Positions 49,386 through 62,700 of a DNA stretch of 64,000 nt are shown here, piece after piece. Source of the DNA: Cyclina sinensis (lineage: Eukaryota; Mollusca; Bivalvia; Venerida; Veneridae); NCBI GenBank assembly GCA_012932295.1, contig JAAONU010000010.1:27773348-27837347 (forward strand). Direction: 5' to 3'. Every line of letters starts with the position of its first letter. The first letter of the stretch is position 1. Made by a program: the position numbers and the translations under genes. Below the pieces are notes generated by a model. That model was not told the origin of the DNA, ran no database searches, and saw only the letters and a list, made by a program, of their open reading frames with translations.

Positions 49386-49737
49386 AAGCATTGCATGGAA
49401 TACAATTTATTACATATATTGGGGACAATTCAAGGATAATTGCTGCGAATTTTCCTAGTGTTAAAGGTAAAGAAGGTGTTTCCTTTAAAGTCATTTGTAG
49501 ACTACGGACAATAAACATACTAAAAACCTCTTAAAAAGCTATATACTTATCATATATGTTGAAGATATGCCTTGAAAAAATAGATAAAGATTAGTTTCAA
49601 GTTGTAAAAGTTGTTAAAAGTTAGAAAAAACTACTTGATGGACTTTGCCCACACGTCTCTATCCAAGATGACCCTATAGAGAAATTTAAGGGTTTGAACA
49701 AAATAACGAATACAATGTACTTTTTAAAGAAAAAAAA

Positions 49738-50105
49738 AGTTTTTATTACTTACATTGACTCAATAGTTTGCATTTGGTCGTCAGTCTAGATGTTATAAAC
49801 ATTTATAACTGCAAATCATAGAGTCACTATTTGTCATTTTCAAAAGACCTAAAATAACAAGGACCTGAAACTAGTTCACATCTCAGAAAATCACGAGGCA
49901 AGTAAAGTCTCGGTTGTATTTAGTATTAAACTTCAAAACAAAACGCATCATGCATTTTTTCTACAAAATGATATTTAAATGAGCAAATCGGACAATAAAT
50001 AAAATAATATAGTTAATGCAAAGATAAAGCCCCTGTGTCCTAATGAGTGTGTATTATCTGAATACTACCTAACTTATAATCAGAATTTCTGCAATAATCA
50101 AATAT
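49738..50105. repeat. Duplicated non-coding segment, copy B2
   Basis: Partner of 33540-34015; anchors are given there. It lies 0.77-1.14 kb beyond the receptor stop codon on the transcribed strand and includes the candidate polyadenylation signal, so it probably forms the distal 3' untranslated region. Confidence 0.65.
49742..49747 (-). terminator. Candidate polyadenylation signal of the receptor gene
   Basis: AATAAA on the minus strand, about 1.13 kb after the stop codon. It is followed by a T-rich stretch (49728-49740) as expected of a downstream element. I found no other AATAAA on this strand between here and the stop. The hexamer is kept in the duplicate copy at 33559-33564. Confidence 0.4.
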
Positions 50106-50873
50106 TATAACGAACTATCTAGCAAGTTTAACGTCATACGGGATGTAAGACAGGGCGGTAGTCTGAACTCTAACTTGAAGAATGGTGAAACGTTACTATG
50201 TTGCCAAGATCTACCCATCTTGGAATAACGAGGACAGGTTTGCTGAAGGGGAATCAATAAATTAATTTCCGAAAGCTCTTCGTAAACTATACAGGCTAAT
50301 GTGTGCCGGTCTACATGGAACTAATGGACTTGATCCCCATATTTCTATTACATTACATAAAAATACATCTTGCAAGTTCTGTTATATTGATTAGATAACC
50401 TTTACAAACTAGTGATATTGGTACCCTTTATCTAGACTAGAATCCTCCCTACAGAAGCACAGTTGCATATTAAAATACTTAGATTATTTTGTTTTAATTT
50501 TGTTATCCAAGTTTGAACAAAGCGACTTCAAACTTCAGCAAAAGGGTATCCCTGATAATTTCAACTGACTGATAAATAGAGTATAGAAAATTATATCCAG
50601 TGCTGAAAGTTTCATGCTATCCATGTTCGAGGTCACCAGGCTACCAGTTAGAATTTCATGTATGGCTGGAAATAATGTATTTAAGGCGTTATCAAGTATT
50701 AAACAGCAATGTGAAGCGATTGTAAATTAACATGGAGTGTATATGTGTGCGTTTATAATCTATAGGTTGAATACTTTGAAACGATTTTTTTCCATTTCTG
50801 GAGGCGAACATCACGACGAAGAAGAATATAGACAAAAACTTGAAAATGGAAAAGTACAGGAAGACTGGTAATT
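50106..50873 (-). other. Probable proximal 3' untranslated region
   Basis: No coding or repeat signal lies between the receptor stop and segment B2. If 49742 is the polyadenylation signal, this is 3' UTR. Confidence 0.35.
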
Positions 50874-53344
50874 TCACCACATTTCAAACTTAAATAATTT
50901 ACTTAAGAATTCCTTCTCTTCTTTCAGCACCATGAACTTGGATGGTGTTTTTTTTATTTCTTGTATCTGTCTTTTGTACTCGTCGTCAGGTTCTATTGTA
51001 CAGTACTTTGTTTCTACTACAACAGATTGTTGTAGGGTTTGCATCACGTCAACTAACTGACAGAAAGATGAAGCTGGAATTATCAAACCGTCCAACACAA
51101 CAAGTGTATTTTCAGGTAGGTTGCTGTCTGCCGCTTTATACTTTGTACACTTCAACACGAGGTCAGGATTAGATAAAAGCACTAGTTCACACTTTTCTAG
51201 TATGGCAAGGTTTATTTCCACTTTTGTCACAGGTATTCTCCACAATGACATACTACTTAGTTGTGAATGTTGAAGGAAGTCCAGTCTACTCCCTTGGCAG
51301 TCATACCCGTGGCCAGTACAATACAAATCACCCAGTACAATCTTTCGTAAAGCCTTTGTCCCGGATAAATAATTATAGAACTTTGTAATCTCACTGTGAC
51401 TGAGTGAAAACTCGCGGATATCTATCGCTTCTAACTTGTTTAAACTTGTTACACCCTCACACGGTAAACAAGGCCGACACAGTGAACCCTGTAGAAATAA
51501 ACATTTAACAGACGTTTTCAGTAGAACTGCAACATCACTGTCGTATTCTCCACGAAAGTATATTTTCTCCAGGTTTTTAAGATCAGTCAACGAGAAGTCC
51601 TCAATAATTTGAAGTGTACTCTTGTAAGGTTCCAGAAACAGGTCAAAATAAACTGACCTGATATTTTGTTGATTTTGTGTTGTCAGGAGGCGGAGATTTT
51701 GCCGGTATTGTTCTTGTTTACAGCTGCTATCAATAAAAACATCTTCAATACAAAAACTGGCTTGATTTTCTTGTAACATTTCTTTAAAACACGAAATCAG
51801 CAGGTGCTGGTATTGTTGTAGAGGAGATATATGTTTCCATTCTACTGAACACATCCTGTACTTGCGTGTTAGTTCATCTTCTTTCACCACTCTAACCAGA
51901 TGGCCTGAAATCTTAGATGCCATATTTGCATTGATCCCGCTAGAAAACTGAAAAACATTTGATATTTCGAAAATGTCTTTAATACATTTACATTTTGATT
52001 TCACGGTTTCTAGTACTGACGATTGATTGGAGGCGGAACTGATGTATAGTGCTGCGAAATATTCTTGAACTGATTTGTGTGAAAACGACATTTTTGCTTT
52101 CTTTGTTAACAGTTTACTGCGATCTTCTGTTTTTGTTAGAAGTCCTGTTTTAAGACAGAAATCTAAACTCGTTTTGCTCACATAATCTTTGGCTACAGAA
52201 ATATCAAATACAAGAGTGCTCTCCTCTTTTGTTTCCTTAAATAACATATGAAAACATAGCTCTCCTAAAGACATGAGAAGCGAGTAAAACTTTACACAGT
52301 TTTTATGTTCATTGAAACATGGTGGGATATCGCCTTGGGGATATGCTGGCACATGTGGAAGGTCTTTGTTCATGTATTTTACTACAGTTCTTGCAAGCAA
52401 CATTTCAACAATATTGCTGTATACTTTAGAGAGAGTATTTGCTAGCTTTCCGTTGTCACACCATAGACACAGCAGGAACATTAGCAGTACTGGAAAAACT
52501 GCTAGTTCAGAAAAATGTTTTTCTAGCATAACTGAATTAAAGTCATTTACTCTCATTTTTAAGATGTCTTTATCTTCCTCGCCACTAACATATGATATAA
52601 ACGACTCTTTCAGTTTGTTTCCTGACGTCTCGTTCAGCCCAACAATTTCAAGTTTCTGATCAATTTGGCTTGCATGTATGCCACCCACGCTTAATTTCCA
52701 AGGTCGGGTGGTAGTCAGCACTGTAGTAGTTCCTCGGGCGGCCCTGTGGGGGATAAATTTATCCACTCGTGTACAGTTGTTTGGAGGGTGTTCCCATTCG
52801 TCTAGGCCATCAAGTAACACCAAACATATTTCTTTATTCAGGACATTTTCTAAATCCGTCTTGTTATATCCTGTATGCCCAAATCTTGGAAAGAGCTGGT
52901 TGAAAATCATATCGTCGACTGAACATTCGCTGGAACTGTCTCTTAGTAACACTAGAAAAACGAAATCGAATCCGCTCAAAATTTCAATTTCTTCGTCTGA
53001 GAAGTGGTCTTTATCCTCGCCCAGTGGATCCTTTGATTGACACCATGTTAACGCCAGTCTCTTACTTAAAGATGTTTTGCCTAAACCTGCATCTGCAATT
53101 AAATAAATTTCTTTGTAAGAGTTTCGATGCTTCTTGTTTTCCTCGTATTTGTAGAATATATTGCAGAATGGAACCTTTGTTTTTTCTTCTTTCCCACCAC
53201 CAATATTTCTTTTGACGTTCACATAATTTATATCTGGCATAACATAGAACTTTAGGAGAGAGGTATCTTCCTCTTCAATCATTGGCGACAACTGAATGGT
53301 AGCGTACTGTCGTCTGTAGGTGGCCTTCAAATCGTTCCTTAGAT
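50874..53344 (-). CDS. Receptor exon 6: NACHT, winged-helix and C-terminal region
   Basis: One uninterrupted 2.47-kb terminal exon encodes residues 415-1237. It starts after a TTTTCCAACAATTTCAG acceptor; open frame before it is intron. TYRRQYATIQLSPM precedes the NACHT. Walker A is ADAGLGKTS, with Ala in place of the first Gly of the usual P-loop; Lys and Thr are intact. Walker B is LVLLDGLDE and TTTRP the sensor-1-like strand. A helical region follows, with FSHKSVQEYFAAL, the motif that closes the winged-helix part in NLRs. The last ~380 residues contain leucine-rich strands (near 1003 LKNLEKIYF, 1049 LNKLEAIDI, 1079 ALRKIVL) spaced irregularly, so a degenerate LRR-like fold is possible but unproven. 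Stop TGA at 50874-50876. Confidence 0.92.
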
Positions 53345-56094
53345 CTGAAATTGTTGGAAAATAAGAATTATAAGCTTGATGTATTGAAAATTCTATCATA
53401 CACTAAACGATTTGCAATTCAAGCTCTGAATAAGTTATAAAACAGTTTTTTTAAAAAACAACAACAACTTCAACATGACTTACCTACATCATTAATAGTT
53501 TAATACATGTACTTCATTATTAAATATGTTGAGAAAGCGCTTTACGAATATATACATGAATAAATGGTTATACACTCAAGCAGACGGACTATTTGACAGC
53601 TGTCATTGTGGTTATTTAAACTATAAATACACTGGCACTACATACACTCAATTACCACAGGAACTCGTAACTGTCGGAACAGACATTCCTGCTAGATTAT
53701 GAAGCAAAATGCAGAAATATTGATATACTTATGTGATATACGATTTTCTAAGTGTAGGTTAACACATGGTTAAAGCTCATATATTAAGATATTTTTAACA
53801 AGTGCGAGGAAGCGCTAGCGACGGTAGAAAATACCATTATTCATGTTATTTAACGTCTTTTGCGCAATAAGTCCTTTGATTTTGTTGCTTTTAATGTCCC
53901 ATTTGCTTCTTCAAATAACAATATGCCCTAGTATGATTTCACAAATGTATACTTAACTGGTTAAACTAATTTCGGCTTGCGAACCTCTTAAGAGGCCTGT
54001 TTATGTTACATTCGATGGCTGCAATTTCACAAATCTGACATCCACAAGGAAAAGAAAATACCTTGCCGGGACTGAAACCTTCGCCCCATCTACACCCCCC
54101 CCCCCCCGCACCAACCCTCTAAGTGGAGGCTTTTACCACTAGGCTACGGTGGCAGTAAGTACGCAATGTCTATAAAATAGAAAACCCTTTCACCTTTGAT
54201 TCATGGTTTCATGTCCCTATGTATAGTTGAAATTTTACAATAAATCGTGTTAATTTCATTATATACCCTGTCTATACAAGATATATGAATCGACTATGAT
54301 ATGCTCGACAAAACTTGTTAAAAATGAAAACAATTATGGAGTTGACATAGTAATCGAGAAATGACATAAAGAGATCGGACGATTTTGGACGTTATATTTC
54401 ATAGAATAAAAACAACCATATAGAACCGACTTCAATGGTTTTGATTTTGTATTTTCTAGGAAAGTCTAGAAACGTTATTAATATTTTATCAGTCTGTTTC
54501 TTTTCATAAAAAAATAAAAGTGTCTCAACCTGACAACAAAAACCGACATTGCAAGGTCTTGAAGGGTAGTAAATATTGTATGCAAGTTAAGTTCCACAGG
54601 TTTAAGGCAAGTGAATTCTAACACTTTGTTTTAATACACATCTTGAACCGTACGGGTAGTACGGAAATAACGCAATCATCTTGAATTGATACATTTCACA
54701 ATTCTGTTGCGTGTTCGGTTGTTCAGCTTTAACAGGTTTTGCACCAGAAACACATATTGACAAACTTTCTTTCTACATACGATACCAATCATAACAACCT
54801 GATTTACCTGCACTCAATAGATTTGTCCCGAGTGCGACTAGATGTTAAAGATAATGCAATGAAAGTGTGGGAAAAAAATCTCAACTGTTCCACGAATATT
54901 ACAGAAATTCATAAATTAATAACTGTATAAAATCTTTGTTAGTAGATTTGATAGGCGGAAAGAAATAACAATCAAAATCAACGCATTAAAATCACAAATA
55001 TACAAAAAATATTTTAAGTTTGTTTCTTTTTCTTTCAGTCTTTCTTACACAGGATCTTCTTTATTTCTTTGTTTCCGACACTCTTTCTATCTTTGTTGTT
55101 TCAGTATCTTTTCATAATAGTTAAAATCCGTCCATCCATCCATCCATCCACCCATCCATCCAACCATGCTGAGTGAACGAACGAACAAACGAACAAATAA
55201 ATGACTTAGTGTAAGAAAGTGTATCCATTTTCTATCGCTGATTTAATCTACGCTTAACAAGTGACGGATTCCCTCGGCAGTGTGTATATACATTCACATA
55301 TATACGTATATATTAAATACATGTATTTATTTCCAAATTCCCCTTACTATTCCATATTGCCGCTGTACACCGTAACGCACGAACGACAACACTAAGAAAC
55401 AAATAGTCTTACTTTTTCTCAAAGTTACTTCCCTTATAATATCAGTCGTGCAGCCACGTAAATGAAGAAATATTGAATAGAATTACATAAATTGTTTGAT
55501 ATTCTTTCGGCTGTAATGAAGACTCTTTGATAATGCTGTACACAAAAGTTTAATTATTCCGTGCTTCTTAAATCAACGTTTTTTCTTCCAAAAAACGTTT
55601 GCTAACGAATAGCAGTCGCGTCTCTACGGCTTACAGCGGGATGCTACAGCCAAGGGACATAATTATTCGTCACTTTCAAAATGGCAGACGAAAACGTCAC
55701 TTGCAAAACTGAAAAGTAAACTGTTTTCATAAGTTTAAGAATAAACGTCTTACCTCAATATTTCGTCAAATGTCCTTTCATTCTAATAACTTCATTCATC
55801 CTCGCTGGAATTGTTTTATATAAGGTCTGAATATATGCTACTGGTTTGTTTCCCATATGTGTGTAATTTCGGCGATAAGCTGCTCCCGGGTATGGATGTT
55901 TTTTAGCATGTTTTCAGTACAATAAATCCGATCAATATTCAGCGTACGCAAATCAATTTACGCGGGTGACGAATAATTATGTCCCTTGTCTGTACTATTT
56001 GGTGCTTACGCCCTGCCCCGCCTCAAGAAAAAAAAAACGAATATTATAGCAGAGTATTTATTTTGTGGCCGGATTCTCGAGTTTGTTGTGTATT

Positions 56095-56138
<44 letters not shown>

Positions 56139-56970
56139 AACTAAGCAAAATCAGCGCCTATTACATCAGATTTCGTAAATTTATATTAAAAATTCATTTT
56201 CTTTTCAAAATATATGTAAACAAGGACATCTTTTTTTTCAATTCAACAAAGAATAGCAATAATTATCGAACTGTCTTGGTAAAAAATAAAGCCAGGTCTA
56301 TCGTATAAGATACTTTTCGCGTATATGCGATTACATGGCATAGTGAAGCTAAAGGAACTCAAACGGGTATAATTCTCGACAAAACGTACAGAAACAATGT
56401 ATATCAAAAATCATATAGCATCAGTTATCGGATATAAAATAATGTTTATGTGCGAATCTTATTGTCATAAACTGTTTTACTCTTGAAATAATACTCGCTT
56501 GTTTCACCTGTGAAAATCCTCAAATTATATTAAACCAACTACATGTATATAAGAACATCAGTCGGCTTGAAAAACCAATACTTAAGACTCATGAATTAAC
56601 CATCTTAATCCTTCATGCTTAATATCTAAAATGGACGTGTCCGTCTTTCAGATTGGACAAGTCCATTCATTGTTTATGAGGGTGCTTACTGAAAATGCAG
56701 CACTTCTACTTGACTGATTGGCGAATGGTGCACACAATGATCAGACGGCACGGACATGTGTACAGGCTGATCTCTGTCTGCACTGGTCGCAAAGGCAGAA
56801 TCAATTGCCAGAAACAGACTAAAAGTTAATGTTCTAAAGATAACAAACAGTGCTTCTTTCGGTTTCGCCATCCAAAGGGTTTATCGCTTTGTTCTATCAG
56901 TTAACCAAAAAATCTGGTGCATGCGAACAACTCTTTAAGTATTGTTTCTAACTGTAAAATAAATCCACTC

Positions 56971-57005
<35 letters not shown>

Positions 57006-59701
57006 CAGACAATATCATTATAGCTTTAGAGAGACCAACAAATTAGCTACCGTATACTTTACTGCATGTATTCAACCAGCCGTTCTTGAAAAAAACCTAA
57101 TTGATGTATAAACATGATAAAAGAGCGTATGATAGTTTTTACCTTAAGGTATAATGCACCTGATGGAAAAGTATTTATTTATATTGAATCCGTATCTAAA
57201 CAAATATTCTAGAACAACAATTTTCTAGATATGAAAGACTTATACAAATGCACGCACTTTTCCTATTGAACTTGGAATTGATTAATGATAGCTCTCAGTA
57301 TAAGGATATGCAGCTCTTAGTATAAAGATATACCTCTTAAAACTATAGTTTGCTTGAACAACAAGCTTTACAGATGAGTTCATGTGGTAGCCTTACCCTA
57401 GTGAGGAAACAATGTAGAACCCCCCTCCCCGGACAAACACTCTACACTTCTTTAAGAGTGGAGAAAACGCCTTCACATATTTAGAGTGGCCAAACCCCTT
57501 ACATCAATTTATCAGTGTGGACAAAACTCTCTACATCATTTTGTGTGAAAAAAATCTACATATCTTTTGATATTATGGTCTGTTGTGAATATAGTCTATT
57601 GATTTATTAACGTATCAACATCGTTTTATTCACGTGATATCTTTAATGCTGCATTACCCAAATTAAATTTTTACTCAGTCACAACTAATAAGCTAATAAT
57701 ATGGTATTTATTTAACTTTGATCTCGTCCTCGAGTTATCTTGATACTTTGCTAAATAAAGATAATAACCATTTTCCTTCTCTGGTCAAAAAGAAAAAAAA
57801 GTATATCCAAATGAATTCCAGCTTAACACAGGAAACACACCAGCAAAGCAAAGAAACTTCCTTTATCTAAATTTTTCTGTTGAATAACAAAATATTACAA
57901 TAAAACTGATGATTTTGATTTCAATAGGCCTTGTGGTTTTAGACAAGATTACATTCAATTGCCATGAGTTATATATGGAATTCTATTTTAATACAATTTT
58001 GAACGGGGACAATCCGATGATAATGTTTAGTGACGTTATATTGCAACTTGCGTTATGGCTTTAGATGAGAATATTTTCAAAGTCTTTCATATAAAAGTCT
58101 GTGCAAAATGAAGTGACACATCAGGTGATGCCTGTTTTGAACCCAAAATAACTGTGTGTATTTTATCCGAATTCATGATCCCTGTTTAACTTTTTATATG
58201 TTGAATGTGTGTGGCATAACCCGAACAGTTTTATAGAACAGCCACTGCAATTTGCTTAATATAAGTATTTCTTTCCAATTTTTTAATTTTCTAGTAATTC
58301 ACATTATAGACTGTTTTTTTATGACTGGCTACTGTCTCCGCTCAACACGGTTCGTATCTGTTTTGTTGTTTTCGTATACTTAGTGGCGTGACAAAATTTC
58401 GGTGGCCGTCGTCTGTATCTCTGAATGTTAACGTAGTTTGCCCACAAAAGTGACAATTATAATATGTACCTGACACTTAGAAATATTCATAATGAGGCGC
58501 AAAAAGATAACTTTAAACATCTTTTAGATAGCATTTGTATTCTTTTTTACCAATTTTGGGGTTATCCCTGTATATGGTCCGAATTTGTGAATACGGCGGT
58601 GCGGGCGCATTGATATATCAATGTTAAAGTGGACGTGCCCCTAGAGGCCTGTTCTTAGCAAAATATCTATAAGAATGTTACGCAAATATCACAAGATGAA
58701 AAACTCATTGTTAGCCAGTTGCTAAAATGCCTTTTACCGGTAGTCTTTTCAATAATGCATCGTTAACTGGAAACAGAGTAGATAGTTTTTGTAATAAATG
58801 ACATTTAGATTTCTTATATTAAAATATATATGATTGAAAAATATCGTTTACACTAGTAAATATACCCTGCAAAAATACACTCTATGGATCTTAACTTATG
58901 AACCTTCATTCAAAAAGCGGACACTCTCCTATGACGCCAGTTAAACTAAAAGCTGTAAGGAGTTCTCTGTATATAATACGATTTATGATTATTAAAAGAT
59001 CATGAAATATTTTCAAAACTACTTCACAACTGATGTGAGAACAGTATAGGTAAAACAAGAATTACTCATAGATTCAATGATTAGTGTGCCATATACATTT
59101 GCTACAAAAGGTAAATTAACACGATAATGCATACTGACCCACAAACGAGTTCGCAGAGACTCGCTTCATATCTTTGTTCTGAAGCCTTCGAATAAAAGTT
59201 TACTCGTGACAGATCCAATTTATGTATTAAAACTAGTCTCAGCTAGTACATTACTGTGGTATAAATAAGATGTTAGGACACAGCTTGCACTAGGGAACAT
59301 ATCAATATTTCTACGTTGATCCCCTATGTAACTATCTTAAATCGTTTCATCCACATTTCTGTTCTGTTGTAGGTTGGGGCGATATTAGAACATCAGTGTT
59401 TAGATTTGAATGTATTTATCAGTTTATTTATCAGTGTACGACATATAATTGTTTAAAATTGTTTCGTGACAATTCAAACAAGCTTGCTTCTCTGATTTTT
59501 CTTTCATTCAAGAAGTTCTCATTTCCTTTAATTTGATTGTATAATTGGCCTTCAAAGATACAAAAACTGTGAAGAAAACAAACAATTGCATATTACTTAT
59601 ACTACAGACTGGAGATGAGTATGACTTACTTGTTTTCATTTGAAGATACGCCTGTTCTTTTCTTTTTTCTTCAATACTGGTTTTACCAGAAGTACCTGAA
59701 C

Positions 59702-59739
<38 letters not shown>

Positions 59740-62700
59740 CAGTATTCGCAAGTCTTGAAAAAAATTCTTTTAAGTCGTAAAGTTTTTAAATGTCCATAAA
59801 CGAAAGTATATATGTATATAAGCAACTGTACTCAACGTTTACCAAGGTTGAGTTTGTATTTAACTTGTGTAGTGAAATGTAAATAAAACATAACATTCTA
59901 CCTGCTGAAGCTTCATGTTGAATTGTTGAACTTTGCTTCTGTGAAAAAAAGAGAAAAGAATCAACGAATTACACTGAAAGCAACTATTGAAAAACACGCA
60001 ATACTTGATAGGAAACTTATTCACCGTAAACCGCCTGTGTATATGTATCCTGTCTTCCCTTAAGATGGGACTGAGACTTCTATTTATTTTATTTATATAT
60101 TTATATGGATAGAAATTAATACTTTTTGTGACATTTGAATTTGACGGAGGCGGTATGATTGTTTGATCAAAACATGTACATTTACATGTACAATACCTTC
60201 AAAGATTCGAATCCTTTCCGAGTAGAAAATGTATATCATGGTTCTTTAAAAACTAAATTTGATACACAACAAGTTAATAAAATGATCATTTGATCACGCA
60301 CTAATGGAAACAATATTAAGCTGTATAGTCAAAGACCTAAATCTAACCAAATATTACGCTATGTCTTGTATAATAGGCTTCCTTCTGTTATAAGTGATGT
60401 GCAGATTTCACTAGTGCTAAAAGAAACGTAATTTTGATTAAATTAATCTAGACTTCGTATCAACCAGTATATATACAATTTTTACATCGATGCTTCTAAA
60501 TAAGTCTGAAAAGACAAAATATGGAGAAGTCAAAAGGGTACTACTGAAAATGAAATGCGTTTCTATTCATTTTTTATCATTGTTGGAATTGTTGAGCTAG
60601 AGATTATGCAGTATTCTAAAAAAACCAAAACCCTGTAATAATATATATTTTTTAATTATTATAAGAAGCGGATAACTTTTATTCAAAACTGTTAAAACAC
60701 ACATGTATTATCAACAACATGTGAAATAATTGTAAATTTGAGTATGCAAAAATGGTAAAGAAAAGGAACTTGCCATCTTCAATTGTTGCTGTTTAGCAGT
60801 CAGTTGTGTTATTGCTTCTTCTGCTTTTCGAACAGCTTCGTGTAAGGCTGTCGTCTGTTCTGATGCCTGTGCCTTTGCATCCTTAAATTCATTAAGGACC
60901 GCCTCCTTTGCCCCAACTATTTCTTCAAGAGCCATCTTCTTTCCGATCTGTATCTCTGACATTGCGCTAACTAGTTCTCTATGGGCCTCCTGCTTTTTAT
61001 CTTGCATGCCTGATTTTGCATCTTCTATTTCAGCAAGGGAAACCTGCTTTTTCTTTTCAATTTTTTCAATAATGTCTTTTTCTTTTTTTTCTAATTTCTC
61101 TAAAGTCGAAAGTGCTTCTTTTCTGATTTCTATTAACTTGATTTCGTCACTTAGGCTAATTGTTATCTGATCACTCTTTAACTAAAAATACAAACAACAA
61201 CAACAACTCTTTCAGGAGATATTTTCAATGTAAGAAACAATCGAGTGCCTTTTTATTAAAGCATTCCCTTAAGCCATGTGCATTATTATATTGCAAGCCA
61301 AACAAACCTGACTTACCGTATCTTTGTAAATGCAATTGTTCAGGAAACTCAGTATGTAAATAATCTACCTTTTATTAGTTTAAGCCGTTTAGTTTATTAA
61401 TAATTTATTTTTTTAGTTCATACATCAAAAGTACAAACCAGTCTTTAATGTAATCTTTTTGACAAAGATTTAATTATCATCTATCAATTCATCTGTCTTA
61501 TCTACCTTTGAATAGGTAAACTTTTTACGGTAATTCATGATTTTAATGTTAAAAGTGAAGACGCTAGCTCGCTAGCGTATATTTCTGGATAAAGTGTTAT
61601 TTAAAAAAGATAAAAAAAGAAAAAAAAAAACAATAAGAAAGATATTCTTGTCTCATGTTATGGACATTTCTTAAAAAAATGTTTATATCATTTAAATCAC
61701 ATACCTTCTCTAATTTCTCAACAGCTTGCATTGCTGCAGGATCATGCAGCAGCGTTTTCTGGTCTGTTAAAACAGCAATAAAGATTGCAATGTAGCTTTG
61801 CAACTCTGCCTCTTCTAGTTCCATTTTCGCACGATGCATGATTTCATTTCTTACACTTCTTGCCTAAAGAGATTTATATCAAACATCAGTACATTATCCT
61901 TTGGGAGGGTGGGTACAAAATATTAAAGTTTTCTATAAAAACACCTCAAAAGTAATGCAATTCCTTGTCATTCATAAACTATTTCACATGATCATAAATA
62001 GAGAGCGTCAATTGTCACTTTATTATATTTTGAAATGTTGCAGTATAGCAATCAGTAAATAAATCATTATGTGGTATGGTATATACAAGGCGTTCATTAA
62101 ATATGTTTGAGAAATTCAGATTAAGTATTTTATTCGAGAGGTTTAACCGAGAAAAGACAAATTCTTACGGAGGTAAAAACGTTCGGATTTGAAACCAGGC
62201 TACAGTCGACTTCATTCTGGAAAAACGTGTTATTGATGATAATGCTCAGAAGTCCTGATGCATCGGTTTCAGTTGAACATGTCCCATGATTTGGTGTCGT
62301 TTGAAAACACTTGGCGTAACTCCAGCCAAAAGGATCAGAACACCACGTACTTGGATCAGTATTCTGCCACATTGGGTTTTTAAATTGGTGTGTTTCAACA
62401 ATTTCATCATACATCTTACTGCATATTCCACTAGGGCAGATCCTGCGGCCTCTTGGTTTGCTTCCAAAGCAGTTGTTATGATGGTTCTGCTTGCATCTGT
62501 TCTTAGTACATTGCCCAGATGCTGCATGTTCTGGCAACACATTTTCTAGTCTACATAAATTACACTGAGCCAGGGATCCGTATGGTAAGGCGCTTGTAAT
62601 TTTTTGTACAGTTTGGTCACGGTGGATTAAAGCATTATCACCAACGAATTTCTCTAAACCTTCTTGCAAATATTCCAGACCTTTAGCTCCACGCACCCAG

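Larger units (their letters stand above)
53345..59629 (-). other. Receptor intron 5 (6.3 kb)
   Basis: Donor GTAAGT, acceptor TTTTCCAACAATTTCAG. It carries most transposon remnants near the gene; those with clear evidence are listed separately (54062-54157, 55647-55992, 56596-56829 and microsatellites). The rest is AT-rich with no further gene. Confidence 0.65.

Noticed and set aside
49029..49391. 120-codon minus-strand frame
   Set aside because: Falls on an interspersed repeat and matches no family I know.
50942..53215. Plus-strand frames opposite the NACHT exon
   Set aside because: Antisense shadows of a strongly supported coding exon.
53345..53399. Extension of the NACHT exon to 53399
   Set aside because: A clear acceptor ends at 53345, and the phase of exon 5 joins there to give a continuous helix; the extension is intron read-through.
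56686..56871. 61-codon minus-strand frame with a signal-peptide-like start
   Set aside because: Lies over a recognised interspersed repeat; the hydrophobic start is fortuitous.
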